Assembly: GCA_029858965.1 (NCBI GenBank)
Contig: JAOUDZ010000004.1
Coordinates: 50,625 to 114,624 of the forward strand
Length of the DNA: 64,000 bases
Source of the DNA: Cyclobacteriaceae bacterium
Lineage (GTDB): Bacteria; Bacteroidota; Bacteroidia; Cytophagales; Cyclobacteriaceae
Reading direction: 5' to 3'
Shown here: piece after piece, positions 35,583 through 44,737 of the stretch
Position numbering within the stretch: the first letter of the stretch is position 1
Layout: every line of letters starts with the position of its first letter
Translations under genes and position numbers: made by a program
Notes under the pieces: generated by a model
The model's database searches: none
Told to the model about the DNA's origin: nothing
What the model saw: only the letters and a program-made list of their open reading frames with translations

Positions 35583-36914
35583 ATGCTCTTCAGTATTCTT
35601 CGCTTTTTACTCAGACTATCCACCAAAGGATACTTCCGATCAATTTATGTAAAGGGTGTGGAACATATCCCGGATATGGGCCCGATTATAATTGCATCCA
35701 ACCATCCGAGCGCCTTTATGGACCCCATTTTATTGAGTACCAAGATCGACCGTAAATTATTTTTTCTGACCAGAGGAGATATCTTCAAAACGCGATTCAC
35801 TGCCTTTCTGTTAAGCATGCTCAATATGATACCGGTGTATCGAAAAGTGGATTCAACTGATCGTGAACAAAGAAATGATGCGATTTTTCAAAAGTGTTTT
35901 GAACACTTAGCCAAAGGAAAACCAATATTGATATTTCCCGAAGGGACAAGCAAAACGGAGCGTAAACTAAGACCCGTAAAAACTGGCACTGCAAGAATTG
36001 CCCTTGGTGCTGAGGCGCTTCATGAATTTAAACTTGGCGTTAAGGTCATTCCCGTCGGAATCAATTACGCCAATCCTCATATTTTTAGAAGTGATGTGTT
36101 TGTCAACTTTGGCGAACCCATTGATATCAGTGAATTCAAAGATATCTACCTCCGGAACGATCGTGAAGCGGTAACCGCTTTGACTGAACGCATTAAGGCA
36201 GAAATGGAGAATCTATTCGTAGTTGTTGAGGATGAAAGACTCGAGAACATAGTAGGACAAATTGAAAAATTGTACCGCAGCAAATTACGGGGAACCAGCG
36301 ACCTTAAGGACAAGGGAATATTGGATTTCTATATATCAAAGGATATTGTGATGGCCATTGACTACCATTTCAAGCATCACCCCCAAAAACTAGCGGCTTT
36401 TCACACCAACATTACTGCGTATTTGAATGGTCTTAAAGAATTGCACATTCGGGATACCCAGGTACGTGCATCGAGTCTCAACATAGATGTTGCCAGGTCC
36501 GTTTTCTTTTTTGCCGCAGGCCTTCCATTGTTTTGCTTTGGTGTTTGTACAAATTATTTGCCTTTCAAATTATCCCAATTGATTTCCCGTAGTTTACGCG
36601 TAAAAGATAGCTTTGTGGGCTCCATAAAATTGTCTGTTGGGATGTTCACGTTTCTTTTGGTGTATACGGTACAGTTTCTAGGGATGACTTACTGGATAAG
36701 CGTGTGGTGGGCTATAATTGTTTTAGTTTCATTCTATCCGGCGGGCGTGTTTTCTTTAATGTATATCAGGAAATACTTGGAGATGATCGGTACGTTAAAA
36801 TATCTAAGACTCTTTATGGACAAGGGTGACCTTGTTGCAAAGCTTAAATTAACGCGGCAGGAATTAATTGATGAGTTGGAGGAAGGTAAAGAAGAGTATC
36901 TTGCACAGCGGTAA
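35583..36914 (+). CDS. PlsC-type acyltransferase with C-terminal membrane domain
   Basis: A 443-residue lysophosphatidic-acid-type acyltransferase. The catalytic motif SNHPSAFMDP (NHx4D type) is near 39-48 and the acyl-acceptor motif FPEGTSKTER near 118-128. A central charged region (about 215-290) follows. Two or three hydrophobic segments (about 300-325, 350-370 and 375-400) form an added membrane domain. The length is nearly double that of a plain PlsC, so it may be one of the long acyltransferases acting on glycerolipids or other envelope lipids. The precise acceptor is not known. It stands alone between intergenic gaps. Confidence 0.83.
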   Translation: MLFSILRFLLRLSTKGYFRSIYVKGVEHIPDMGPIIIASNHPSAFMDPILLSTKIDRKLFFLTRGDIFKTRFTAFLLSMLNMIPVYRKVDSTDREQRNDAIFQKCFEHLAKGKPILIFPEGTSKTERKLRPVKTGTARIALGAEALHEFKLGVKVIPVGINYANPHIFRSDVFVNFGEPIDISEFKDIYLRNDREAVTALTERIKAEMENLFVVVEDERLENIVGQIEKLYRSKLRGTSDLKDKGILDFYISKDIVMAIDYHFKHHPQKLAAFHTNITAYLNGLKELHIRDTQVRASSLNIDVARSVFFFAAGLPLFCFGVCTNYLPFKLSQLISRSLRVKDSFVGSIKLSVGMFTFLLVYTVQFLGMTYWISVWWAIIVLVSFYPAGVFSLMYIRKYLEMIGTLKYLRLFMDKGDLVAKLKLTRQELIDELEEGKEEYLAQR

Positions 36915-37310
36915 GATGATAGTGCGTTCAGCTTATTTGAAAATTCTTTAAGCATTTTGCCGCTGCCCGCTCCCTGTTGGAGAACGTTGATGCGCAACAT
37001 GAGTAGGAAATACGATTATTGCCTCTTCAGCATTTACTATTCCCTCCATTTACAATAACTACGCTTTAATGCTATCGATCATTCAGGTTTTTGAACCACA
37101 AATGAAATTCAGCAGAACCTGATAAACAATCCTAAAATTCTAAACTTTAAGTGGGCTGACGGCCTGAAAGAGGTGTTAACAGAATTAGCGCTAAAGGGAA
37201 GCATAGAATAGTTGCATGGATCCATCTCTCAATAGTACCGATTGGTCGAATTCCCAAAACTCTAATTCGCTGCATTCGTTAACTTAACCATGTTTAAACA
37301 AGCAAATTCT
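36915..37310. other. Intergenic region, no gene seen
   Basis: These 396 bases between the acyltransferase and YceI genes contain no supported ORF, repeat or RNA gene. An in-frame ATG at 37290 could extend the YceI protein by seven residues. The promoter of the YceI gene should be here, but no good TAnnTTTG box was found. Confidence 0.45.
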
Positions 37311-37835
37311 ATGAAAAAACTAAATTACTTACTGACCGTTGCTGTTCTGATTTTCGTGTCGGCTTTCACTTTTATCCAATCACAAGACTGGAAAGTTGCT
37401 GAAGGATACTCAATAAAGTTTGATGGCGGGGACCCCTCCGGAGAGTTTTCCGAATTGAAAGGCACAATCAAGTTTGATGAGAAAAACCTGGCCGACGCCA
37501 AGTTTGATATGACGCTGGATGTAGCTTCCATCAACACAGGAAACGGCATGAAAAATACTCATGCCAAGAGCGAAAAATGGTTTGATGCAGAAAAATATCC
37601 CACCATTGCTTTTACTTCTTCCGCCATCACCAAAACAAGTACGGGCTTTGAGGCTAAAGGTACATTAGAAATGCACGGCGTAAAAAAAGAAGTCATCATT
37701 CCATTTACGTTTGACAATAATACCTTTGCAGGTAATATTGAAGTAAACCGTTTTGATTTTGGCCTTGATGATGGCAAACATCCTAAAATGGGAACCATAT
37801 TGAAAGTCTCTATTACTGTTCCGGTCACCAAATAA
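37311..37835 (+). CDS. YceI family exported protein
   Basis: A 174-residue exported protein. The ATG at 37311 is chosen because it directly starts the signal peptide KKLNYLLTVAVLIFVSAF; 37290 is an alternative. It has the lipocalin-like YceI barrel: GYSIKFDGGDPSGEFSELKG, FDMTLDVASINTGNGMKN, HAKSEKWFDAEKYPTIAF and GTLEMHGVKKEVIIPFTF. YceI proteins bind isoprenoid or other lipid-like ligands in the periplasm. The GTG-started membrane protein gene follows after three bases, so they are likely co-expressed. Confidence 0.88.
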   Translation: MKKLNYLLTVAVLIFVSAFTFIQSQDWKVAEGYSIKFDGGDPSGEFSELKGTIKFDEKNLADAKFDMTLDVASINTGNGMKNTHAKSEKWFDAEKYPTIAFTSSAITKTSTGFEAKGTLEMHGVKKEVIIPFTFDNNTFAGNIEVNRFDFGLDDGKHPKMGTILKVSITVPVTK

Positions 37836-37838
37836 GTT

Positions 37839-38249
37839 GTGCTAAAAACAATTCTCATACAATCGCTGGTTGCAGGGATATTGGCTGCTGTAGCGGCCAA
37901 TATCTACAACCAGATATATTTTTTTGCTACGCTGGTGGATTACGAAAACATTATAAACCCGGGTAGCTTGGTTGGATTTAACCTGTTGGTATCCTTGTTG
38001 GCCGGGCTGCTTTACTTACTCCTGACCACGCTTTTCAAAGCTAAGGGCGCCATCATATTTAATTTCGTATATAGTGTCGGATCGTTTGCCTGCGTGATCA
38101 TTCCCATTGCCATAACGCTACCACTTTCAACACCTTCTCCGGAATTATTTCCGGGGCTTACAGTGCCCATGGTTTTCTTCCCCGCGTTATCCTGGATGAC
38201 GATTGACCCGTTGTTTAAGAAGGTAGGGTTTGAAATAAAGACCAATTAA
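37839..38249 (+). CDS. Small four-helix membrane protein (DUF6069-like)
   Basis: A 136-residue membrane protein with a GTG start three bases after the YceI stop. Four hydrophobic helices lie near 5-24, 43-65, 70-92 and 105-120. The layout (LVAGILAAVAANIYNQIYF, then LVGFNLLVSLLAGLLYLLL) resembles DUF6069-type proteins. No function is known. Its tight spacing suggests translational coupling with YceI. Confidence 0.65.
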   Translation: MLKTILIQSLVAGILAAVAANIYNQIYFFATLVDYENIINPGSLVGFNLLVSLLAGLLYLLLTTLFKAKGAIIFNFVYSVGSFACVIIPIAITLPLSTPSPELFPGLTVPMVFFPALSWMTIDPLFKKVGFEIKTN

Positions 38250-38284
38250 AGGTACTTACCGGTACATCATTGACGTAGGTTGTA

Positions 38285-39334
38285 CTATTCCAGCGTATTC
38301 CACCACGCGTTGTTCATGTTTTCTGCTGCGGTGAATGGCTGCCCGATTTGAGGCGTGGAAAGTGCAACATGCTTACGAATAGCCTCTTTGGTGAATCGTT
38401 GAATAGGATCTTTCCAATGGTGTTGTGCCAACGCAAAACCGCCCCAATGTACAGCCATTGATTTCATTACGCTCGCATCAATAGCTGCCTGCACACTTTC
38501 TTCGGGGAACATGTGGATTTGGTGCCAGTTCTCGTTGTACTGGCCACACTCGATAATGCCAAAATCAAAAGGGCCAAGGCGTTTGCCCACTTCCTTGAAG
38601 TGTTCGCCATAACCACTATCGCCGCTGAAATAGATATTTTCTCTTGCAGTCTTGAATACCCACCCGCCCCACAATGACTTGAATCGATCACTAAATCCCC
38701 GACCAGAGAAATGCCGGGAAGGCGTGAAGGTAATGGAAATGTCTTCAAATGATTTATTATCCCACCAATCTAATTCAGTGATAGCATTTTTATCAATGCC
38801 CCAGCTAATTAAATGTCGTGCAACGCCCATGGCAACAAAGTAGTGCAGCGTTTTCGACTTAAGTTTTGTGATGCTGGCAAGATCCAGGTGGTCATAATGG
38901 TCATGAGTGAGTAACATCAAATCGATAGGAGGTAGGGTATCAATGATGTCAAGGGCATGAGCAGAGAATCGTTTGATTTTAAAAGGTGCAGTGGGCGCAG
39001 CGTCTGGGCCAAGCATCGGGTCGATGAGCAAGGTTTTATTATTCATCCGCATCAGAATTACGGAATGGCCATACCAAATCATTTTCGTTTCATCAGCTGA
39101 AGCTAGAAATTCTTTGCTGTTGAAAGGGACTATAGGAAGTGGCTTAACAGGATGTCGCCCCTTGGAATCGTAAATTTGTTTGTAAAGGAGCTTGGGTAAT
39201 TTCCGGAGGCTGAACGCCATGGTCGTTTCCATCAGATTCTGGAATTTACCACCCTTCCAATTGTGTGATTTGCCGTACTGGTCGCTCAGCTGCCTTGTTA
39301 CTTTTCCTCCGAATTGTTTCATGGTGCCAATCAT
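38285..39334 (-). CDS. MBL-fold metallo-hydrolase (UlaG/NAPE-PLD-like)
   Basis: A 349-residue metallo-beta-lactamase-fold enzyme. The metal motif THDHYDHLD (HxHxDH) is near 140-148. Later ligands fit SPSRHFSGRG (about 205), FSGDSGYGEHF (about 238) and AVHWGGFALAQHHW (about 293). The N-terminal region before the fold (about 1-65) is basic. The layout matches UlaG-like lactonases and NAPE-PLD-type phosphodiesterases, which act on phospholipid-like or lactone substrates; which applies is open. Its ATG overlaps the stop of the epimerase-like gene by four bases, showing translational coupling. Confidence 0.82.
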   Translation of the reverse strand: MIGTMKQFGGKVTRQLSDQYGKSHNWKGGKFQNLMETTMAFSLRKLPKLLYKQIYDSKGRHPVKPLPIVPFNSKEFLASADETKMIWYGHSVILMRMNNKTLLIDPMLGPDAAPTAPFKIKRFSAHALDIIDTLPPIDLMLLTHDHYDHLDLASITKLKSKTLHYFVAMGVARHLISWGIDKNAITELDWWDNKSFEDISITFTPSRHFSGRGFSDRFKSLWGGWVFKTARENIYFSGDSGYGEHFKEVGKRLGPFDFGIIECGQYNENWHQIHMFPEESVQAAIDASVMKSMAVHWGGFALAQHHWKDPIQRFTKEAIRKHVALSTPQIGQPFTAAENMNNAWWNTLE

Positions 39335-40011
39335 GCGTCCCTTTGATTGGAAAGTTGAATGATATCTTTCGGCGTAATGATGTTCTTTCCAAATCCATAC
39401 AGCGTAGCATTGATCATCGCCAAACCAACTTGCGTGGTGTCAACAACGGCATTGGGCGTTAACTTTTTGATTAACTTAATCAACCACGTAAGGTTAGTGA
39501 TGAGGAAGCGGTACATCTTACTGCTGGGTTTTATTCCCCTTAAAGGGATTATGGCCCCGGGCCTGAAAGCAAAGGCCTGCTTGAATCCCAGTTTAAAAAT
39601 ATCGTTTTCTGTTTTGCCTTTTACGCGTGCCCACATGGTGCGACCTTTTTCGGTGGAATCAGTACCCTGTCCTGACACATAAGTACAGGTCATCTCGGGA
39701 TTTATGCTTACCAAAGTTGCCGCCAGTGCCAAAGTGTAGTCATGGGTAAGCTTGAAGTACTCTTCTTCACTTAATCCAGCAGCACTTACACCCATACACA
39801 GATAACAGGCATCATATCCGGCCAGTTGATCATTAACATTGGAGTAATCATCAAAACTACTGATAATAAGCTCCTTAAGCTTTGAATGATTAATCCCAAG
39901 TGGGGTTCTTCCGATTGATAACACCTGCGCTACGAAGGGATGATCCAGGCACTCCAAAAGAACACCTTTGCCAACCATACCGGTGCCGCCTGTAATGATT
40001 ACTTTTTTCAT
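39331..40011 (-). CDS. NAD(P)-binding Rossmann-fold protein (atypical SDR-like)
   Basis: A 226-residue protein whose ATG at 40011 immediately starts a Rossmann fold (KKVIITGGTGMVGKGVLLEC). The long open frame before it (to 40038) is less likely coding. It resembles atypical short-chain dehydrogenase or epimerase-like proteins. YVSGQGTDSTEKG and FRPGAI are typical, but the classical YxxxK pair is not evident, so catalytic function is uncertain. Its stop overlaps the start of the MBL-fold gene by four bases in an ATGA-type junction. Confidence 0.78.
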   Translation of the reverse strand: MKKVIITGGTGMVGKGVLLECLDHPFVAQVLSIGRTPLGINHSKLKELIISSFDDYSNVNDQLAGYDACYLCMGVSAAGLSEEEYFKLTHDYTLALAATLVSINPEMTCTYVSGQGTDSTEKGRTMWARVKGKTENDIFKLGFKQAFAFRPGAIIPLRGIKPSSKMYRFLITNLTWLIKLIKKLTPNAVVDTTQVGLAMINATLYGFGKNIITPKDIIQLSNQRDA

Positions 40012-40127
40012 GGGTCTTGCCTTTGAAGTCCAATCCATAAATTAAAACAACTAATAACTGTGTCAAAACTTATTGCGTTTCATAACGCATAATGCCGATT
40101 TTATGCCTGGTGTTTTTCAAAGCGTCG

Positions 40128-40580
40128 TTAAACATTGTGCACTACTTTCTGTGCTGCTTTCTTAACAATTTCGATATCGTTAAATCCTCTGAAGCCACTA
40201 AATCCGACAGAGAGCAATGTGTCGCTATCAATTCGAATAGGTTGACCTCCGATCCAGCCGATGAGATCAGGAAGTGCGATTGGAGAATCTTCGGGATTCA
40301 TTTCTCCGCCAAAGACAATCTTCTCATAATCCCCTGTTTTGTGACCGGTAATCCATACCTGACTTGCTTTTTGCCAGGCAATACTGAAAAACTTCCGCTG
40401 CTTTAATCGATCGTTTCCAAATACCTTTCCATATATTCTGCCCGTTTCTGTTATGATGCAAACGGCTGCATTCCCTTCCGATATTTTCCAGTCGTCCGGA
40501 CTGCTTCGGTAAGTTGAAATCTCCTCCTCCAGCGCCGCGAACAATGAAGTGACAATTTTATCAAGCTTTGTGCTATCCAT
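40128..40580 (-). CDS. GlcG/HbpS-like heme-binding family protein
   Basis: A 150-residue cytoplasmic-type protein resembling the GlcG/HbpS (DUF336) fold. It has an N-terminal helix, then AAVCIITETGRIYGKVFG, RLKQRKFFSIAWQKASQVWI and the C-terminal GGQPIRIDSDTLLSVGFSG with VKKAAQKV. Some relatives bind haem or sense oxidative stress, while others sit in glycolate or diol operons. No haem-ligand residue was confirmed here. Roughly 120-140 bases separate it from its neighbours, so it is probably its own unit. Confidence 0.65.
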   Translation of the reverse strand: MDSTKLDKIVTSLFAALEEEISTYRSSPDDWKISEGNAAVCIITETGRIYGKVFGNDRLKQRKFFSIAWQKASQVWITGHKTGDYEKIVFGGEMNPEDSPIALPDLIGWIGGQPIRIDSDTLLSVGFSGFRGFNDIEIVKKAAQKVVHNV

Positions 40581-40722
40581 AATATCATATAATTAATAGT
40601 GACACGACAAACCTAAACGTATGAAAATTTGCTATGAAGTTTTCGTGAATCGGAAAGAATATTGGACAGATTTGTTTATCACGACAGATAGATTTTAAAA
40701 CTTTAGTGAATTGTTTTGAATT

Positions 40723-41712
40723 TCAAGAGAATAGTATTTCTTCAATCGCACTTATCTCTGCCTTCGAAAGTTTAAGGTTAGATTGAATGTTAACTGCGTC
40801 TTCTATCTGTGATACCTTGCTGGCGCCTATAATTACCGACGTTATGCGTGGGTCTCTCAGGACCCAGGACAACGCGAGTTGCGACATTTTCTGTCCCCTT
40901 TGCAGGGCAATGGCATTCAATTTTTTTACTTTTTCAATCTTGTCTTCAGAAATATCAGCGGACTTGAAATAAATGGATTTGGAAGCCCTTGAACCGGCAG
41001 GGATACCACCAAGATATTTGTCCGTGAGAAGACCCTGGAACAATGGGCTAAACGCCACACAACCAACTCCGTTTTGTTCCAGGACATCTAGCAATCCATC
41101 TTCCACCCACCTTTGAAACATGCTGTAAGATGGTTGATGCACCAGACAGGGTGTACCAAGTGATTTCAAAATAGCAATGGCTTCCTGGGACTGCTTCGCA
41201 TCATATGAAGAGATGCCTGCATATAATGCCTTGCCGGACCGAACGATATGGTCCAGTGCCATCATCGTCTCTTCCATTGGGGTTTCCGGGTCAGGCCGGT
41301 GGCTGTAAAATATATCGACATACTCAACCCCCATACGCTTGAGACTTTGATCACAACTTGCTATCAGATATTTCCGGGAACCAAAATCGCCGTAAGGCCC
41401 CGGCCACATATCCCATCCCGCTTTTGAGGTAATAATCAGTTCATCCCTGTAATCTTTCAAATCTTCCTTTAAAATTTTTCCAAATGTTTTTTCTGCAGAA
41501 CCATATGGAGGACCGTAGTTGTTGGCCAGGTCAAAATGTGTAATGCCAAGGTCAAAGGCCCGAAGCACCATTTTTCTCGCATTTTCAAATACATCAACTT
41601 CGCCGAAGTTGTGCCATAAGCCGAGCGATATTACCGGCAGGCGCAACCCACTCTTACCACATCGGTTGTATTGCATTTTTGTGTACCTGCCTTCAGCTGG
41701 AGTGTATTTCAT
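40723..41712 (-). CDS. Aldo/keto reductase (YghZ/Gpr-like)
   Basis: A 329-residue NADPH-dependent TIM-barrel reductase. The usual tetrad is visible: Asp in FDLANNYGPPYGSAE (about 58-72), Tyr in the same segment, Lys in ELIITSKAGWDMWPGPYG, and His in DIFYSHRPDPETPMEE. The GWDMWPGPYG insert and the YSHRPDPETP segment are typical of the E. coli YghZ group, which reduces glyceraldehyde 3-phosphate and aldehydes such as methylglyoxal. The ATG at 41712 is used; 41676 would trim 12 residues. It lies alone between gaps. Confidence 0.88.
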   Translation of the reverse strand: MKYTPAEGRYTKMQYNRCGKSGLRLPVISLGLWHNFGEVDVFENARKMVLRAFDLGITHFDLANNYGPPYGSAEKTFGKILKEDLKDYRDELIITSKAGWDMWPGPYGDFGSRKYLIASCDQSLKRMGVEYVDIFYSHRPDPETPMEETMMALDHIVRSGKALYAGISSYDAKQSQEAIAILKSLGTPCLVHQPSYSMFQRWVEDGLLDVLEQNGVGCVAFSPLFQGLLTDKYLGGIPAGSRASKSIYFKSADISEDKIEKVKKLNAIALQRGQKMSQLALSWVLRDPRITSVIIGASKVSQIEDAVNIQSNLKLSKAEISAIEEILFS

Positions 41713-41884
41713 GTTTAGTTATTGCGAATAATTACCTCACTAAAAAAGTATTTCCATTCTGTGGCCGAGAAAGAAGCGCAGGTGGCTATGTCGATGACTC
41801 ATGAATGATATACGAGTAAACGGTCAGACTACCCCTCCATTAAAATCTCTTGGCGAAGGTATTGTGGAAATTGATGATCGGTTG

Positions 41885-42769
41885 TTACTTTAATTTGGTG
41901 CTGAAAAATTCAACCGTCCGTTGCCATGCCAGCGCTGCGGCAGGCTTGTCGTAACGGGGAGTGGTATCGTTGTGGAAGCCGTGATTCACATCCGGATAAA
42001 TATAGGCTGTATATTCCTTGCTATTATCTTTCAGTGCTTTTTCATAGGCGGGCCACCCTTCATTTACCCGCGTGTCCAGGCCTGCGTAATGAATTAATAA
42101 TGGCGCCTGGATCTTTGTGACATCTGCTGCTGATGGCTGCCCACCGTAAAATGGAACAGCTGCCTTTAGATCAGGGATGCGCACGGCCATCATATTCGAA
42201 ATCCAGCCACCAAAGCAAAATCCTACAACCCCGACATTTCCAGTGCATTCAGGATGAGTTTTAAGGTGTTGTGCGGCCGCGATAAAATCCTCCAGCATTT
42301 CATTGCGATCGCGCTTGCTTTGAAGCGCCCTTCCATCATCGTCATTACCGGGATAGCCGCCCAAAGGCGTAAGTGCATCCGGCGCTAAAGAGATAAACCC
42401 GGCGAGCGCCGCCCTTCTTCCAACATCTTCGATGTAAGGATTAAGTCCGCGGTTCTCATGCACTACCACGATTCCCGGCAGCTTACCTTTTGCATCTAGG
42501 GGCCGTGAAAGCAAGCCGCGAATTGAACCACCTCCCTTGGGAGAATCATAGGTAATGAATTCAGACTTAAGGCGTGGATCATTTGGCTGAACCTGAAGCA
42601 TATTATAATTCGGAGAGATGAAACTAAGCAGTGATGCGACCGTAACGCCGCCGACAGCATACATTGACAACTTGTCCAGAAATATTCTTCGGTCAATACG
42701 GTTATGGGCATAGTCATCGTAGAGGTCAAAGACTTCCTGCTTGATCTCTTCTTTTCTAATTTCTTTCAT
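41885..42769 (-). CDS. Dienelactone hydrolase family protein with N-terminal signal/anchor
   Basis: A 294-residue alpha/beta hydrolase. The ATG at 42769 ([10 protein letters not shown]) is preferred; 42796 would add nine residues. The N-terminus carries [20 protein letters not shown], a possible twin-arginine-like signal or anchor, which is a common feature of one dienelactone-hydrolase subgroup. The catalytic triad is visible: the Cys nucleophile in VVGFCFGGW (about 165), Asp in [10 protein letters not shown] (about 223) and His in DVNHGFHND (about 255). It would hydrolyse lactones or other esters in the periplasm. No natural substrate is evident. Confidence 0.85.
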   Translation of the reverse strand: MKEIRKEEIKQEVFDLYDDYAHNRIDRRIFLDKLSMYAVGGVTVASLLSFISPNYNMLQVQPNDPRLKSEFITYDSPKGGGSIRGLLSRPLDAKGKLPGIVVVHENRGLNPYIEDVGRRAALAGFISLAPDALTPLGGYPGNDDDGRALQSKRDRNEMLEDFIAAAQHLKTHPECTGNVGVVGFCFGGWISNMMAVRIPDLKAAVPFYGGQPSAADVTKIQAPLLIHYAGLDTRVNEGWPAYEKALKDNSKEYTAYIYPDVNHGFHNDTTPRYDKPAAALAWQRTVEFFSTKLK

Positions 42770-43031
42770 GATAGCGTCTTTTTGTATTTCCACCAATTTA
42801 TATGTACGATTGCCAAAAGTTAATGATTTTAGTACTTTTCTTCCCTATATCTAACCAGGAGATTATTCAATACAACATAGCACCCGAAAAGAAACGACAC
42901 AAGCGCGCTTATTGAATGGATCGCAGCAGATAAATATACTTGCCCATGCACCTTTCTACTGTTCATGTGCTAGTTTTGCCCGACATTTTAGGATTAAGAG
43001 GGAGTCATTCCGGTAACTTAATACACTATTC

Positions 43032-44165
43032 ATGAACGCAATCAAACTTTTTCTGCTGCTGTATGTACTTTCTCTCTCTTCAAATCTGTCGGCTCAAACT
43101 TCCCCATATATATACCATTTGCTGATAGGTACATACGCTGTTGAAGGTAAGCCCAATGGTATTCATGTGTACAGGTTCAATGCTAAAAGCGGCGAGTACG
43201 ACGCGGCGCAGCCCGTGACTGAACTATTAAATGCTTCCTATCTGGCAATCAGCCGGGACAGAAAGAATGTATATGCAGTCAGCGAGGGTGGAGGAGGAAG
43301 TGTCAACGCATATGCCTTCAATCCTGAGTCAGGTGCGCTTACATTTATGAATAGCGTTCCCGCACAGGGGCCTTGCTATGTTTCCGTGGATAACAAAAAG
43401 AAAGTAGTTTTCACAGGCAATTATGGAGGAGGAAGTATTGTCTCGGTTCACCTGAACAAAGATGGATCGTTCGTAGAAGAAAATGTCCAAACACTACAGC
43501 ATAAGGGCAGCAGCATTGTAAAGGGGAGACAGGATAAGCCGCATGTCCATTCTGTTGTGTTGTCATTGGATGATCGCTATCTGCTGGTGCCGGATCTGGG
43601 CACCGACAAAGTTTACCAGTATCGCATTGATGCAATGCAAGAGAAAGCGCTTGCAGCTGCTGATGTCCCTTTTCTGCCGGTGCACCCGGGGGGCGGTCCG
43701 AGACACCTGACATTTCACCCGAATGGCAAGTATGCTTATCTCGTCCTGGAACTGGAAGGTGCCGTGATGGCGCTCGATTACCGCGATGGAAAGCTTGCAG
43801 CGAAACAGACTGTCAGCATGGCGCCCCCCGATTTTAAGGGTCAGGTATCCGGTGCCGACATACATGTTTCGCCCGATGGCAAATTCCTGTACGCATCCAA
43901 CCGTGGGGATGCCAATGAAATCGCCATTTTTTCCATCGATAAGCAGGGGAGACTAGCTTCTAAAGGTCGCCAGTCCGTGTTCGGAAAAACACCCCGTAAT
44001 TTCGTGATTGACCCCACCGGAAATTTTCTGCTTGTAGCAAATCAGAATACCAACGAAGTTATCATTTTTAAGCGCGACAAGACGACCGGACAACTAACAC
44101 CTACCGGAAAAAAGATTGAAGCCGATAAGCCTGTATGTTTAAAGTTCGTGGCGGTTGGTCAATAG
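43032..44165 (+). CDS. Exported lactonase family beta-propeller protein
   Basis: A 377-residue exported member of the 6-phosphogluconolactonase-like lactonase family (seven-bladed propeller). Signal peptide: IKLFLLLYVLSLSSNLSAQ. Typical family segments are GTYAVEGKPNGIHVYRF, LNASYLAISRDRKNVYAVSE, PHVHSVVLSLDDRYLLVPDL and GPRHLTFHPNGKYAYLVLE with a final GQLTPTGKKIEADKPVCLKF. The conserved His/Glu/Arg residues suggest enzyme activity. As it is exported, its substrate may be an extracellular lactone instead of 6-phosphogluconolactone. The SnoaL-like gene starts 68 bases later. Confidence 0.87.
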   Translation: MNAIKLFLLLYVLSLSSNLSAQTSPYIYHLLIGTYAVEGKPNGIHVYRFNAKSGEYDAAQPVTELLNASYLAISRDRKNVYAVSEGGGGSVNAYAFNPESGALTFMNSVPAQGPCYVSVDNKKKVVFTGNYGGGSIVSVHLNKDGSFVEENVQTLQHKGSSIVKGRQDKPHVHSVVLSLDDRYLLVPDLGTDKVYQYRIDAMQEKALAAADVPFLPVHPGGGPRHLTFHPNGKYAYLVLELEGAVMALDYRDGKLAAKQTVSMAPPDFKGQVSGADIHVSPDGKFLYASNRGDANEIAIFSIDKQGRLASKGRQSVFGKTPRNFVIDPTGNFLLVANQNTNEVIIFKRDKTTGQLTPTGKKIEADKPVCLKFVAVGQ

Positions 44166-44233
44166 TCATTGGTAATTGGTAAGAAAATTGGCAATAGTGT
44201 ATATTTTAACAGCTTGAATTACAAACTTTATTC

Positions 44234-44695
44234 ATGAATGATTACAATTCCGTTTTTAAAAAACATCTCTGCTTTGCTTCCTTGATGGTTGTTTCGATAT
44301 CCTATCAAACTGCTGCACAATCTCAGGACGAAACCCTGCTGGCACAAGCACTCGAGCGATTCAGAATTGCGATGGTGCAACCAGACAGTGTGGTATTGGC
44401 AGATCTTGCTTCTGAAGACCTGGAATATGTTCATTCCAGTGGTACAGTGAGAAACAAAAAGGATTTTATTGATGAATTTATAAAGCGATGGACCGATGTT
44501 ACCAACGTGACTATTTCCGATCAAACTATTAGAATTACCGGCGACAATGCTATCGTAAGGCATCGGCTGGTGGCAGATTCCAAAAAAGCCGGATACCCTC
44601 CGGTCATTGATATTATCGTTCTGATGGTTTGGAGAAAGGAGAACGGCAGGTGGAAGATGCTGGCCCGCCAAGCAGCCAAAATACCAGGTAAATGA
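44234..44695 (+). CDS. Exported SnoaL/NTF2-like (DUF4440) protein
   Basis: A 153-residue protein with a hydrophobic N-terminal export signal (ASLMVVSISYQTAAQS) followed by an NTF2-like fold: LAQALERFRIAMVQPDSVVL, LASEDLEYVHSSGTVRNKKD, and the C-terminal strand pair VLMVWRKENGRWKMLARQAA. DUF4440/SnoaL-like proteins may be enzymes or binding proteins; nothing fixes a function here. It is downstream of the lactonase gene and may share its transcript. Confidence 0.8.
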   Translation: MNDYNSVFKKHLCFASLMVVSISYQTAAQSQDETLLAQALERFRIAMVQPDSVVLADLASEDLEYVHSSGTVRNKKDFIDEFIKRWTDVTNVTISDQTIRITGDNAIVRHRLVADSKKAGYPPVIDIIVLMVWRKENGRWKMLARQAAKIPGK

Positions 44696-44737
44696 AACGC
44701 TGATTCAAGGCCAATACTTGTAGCCGGCAGTTGCGCA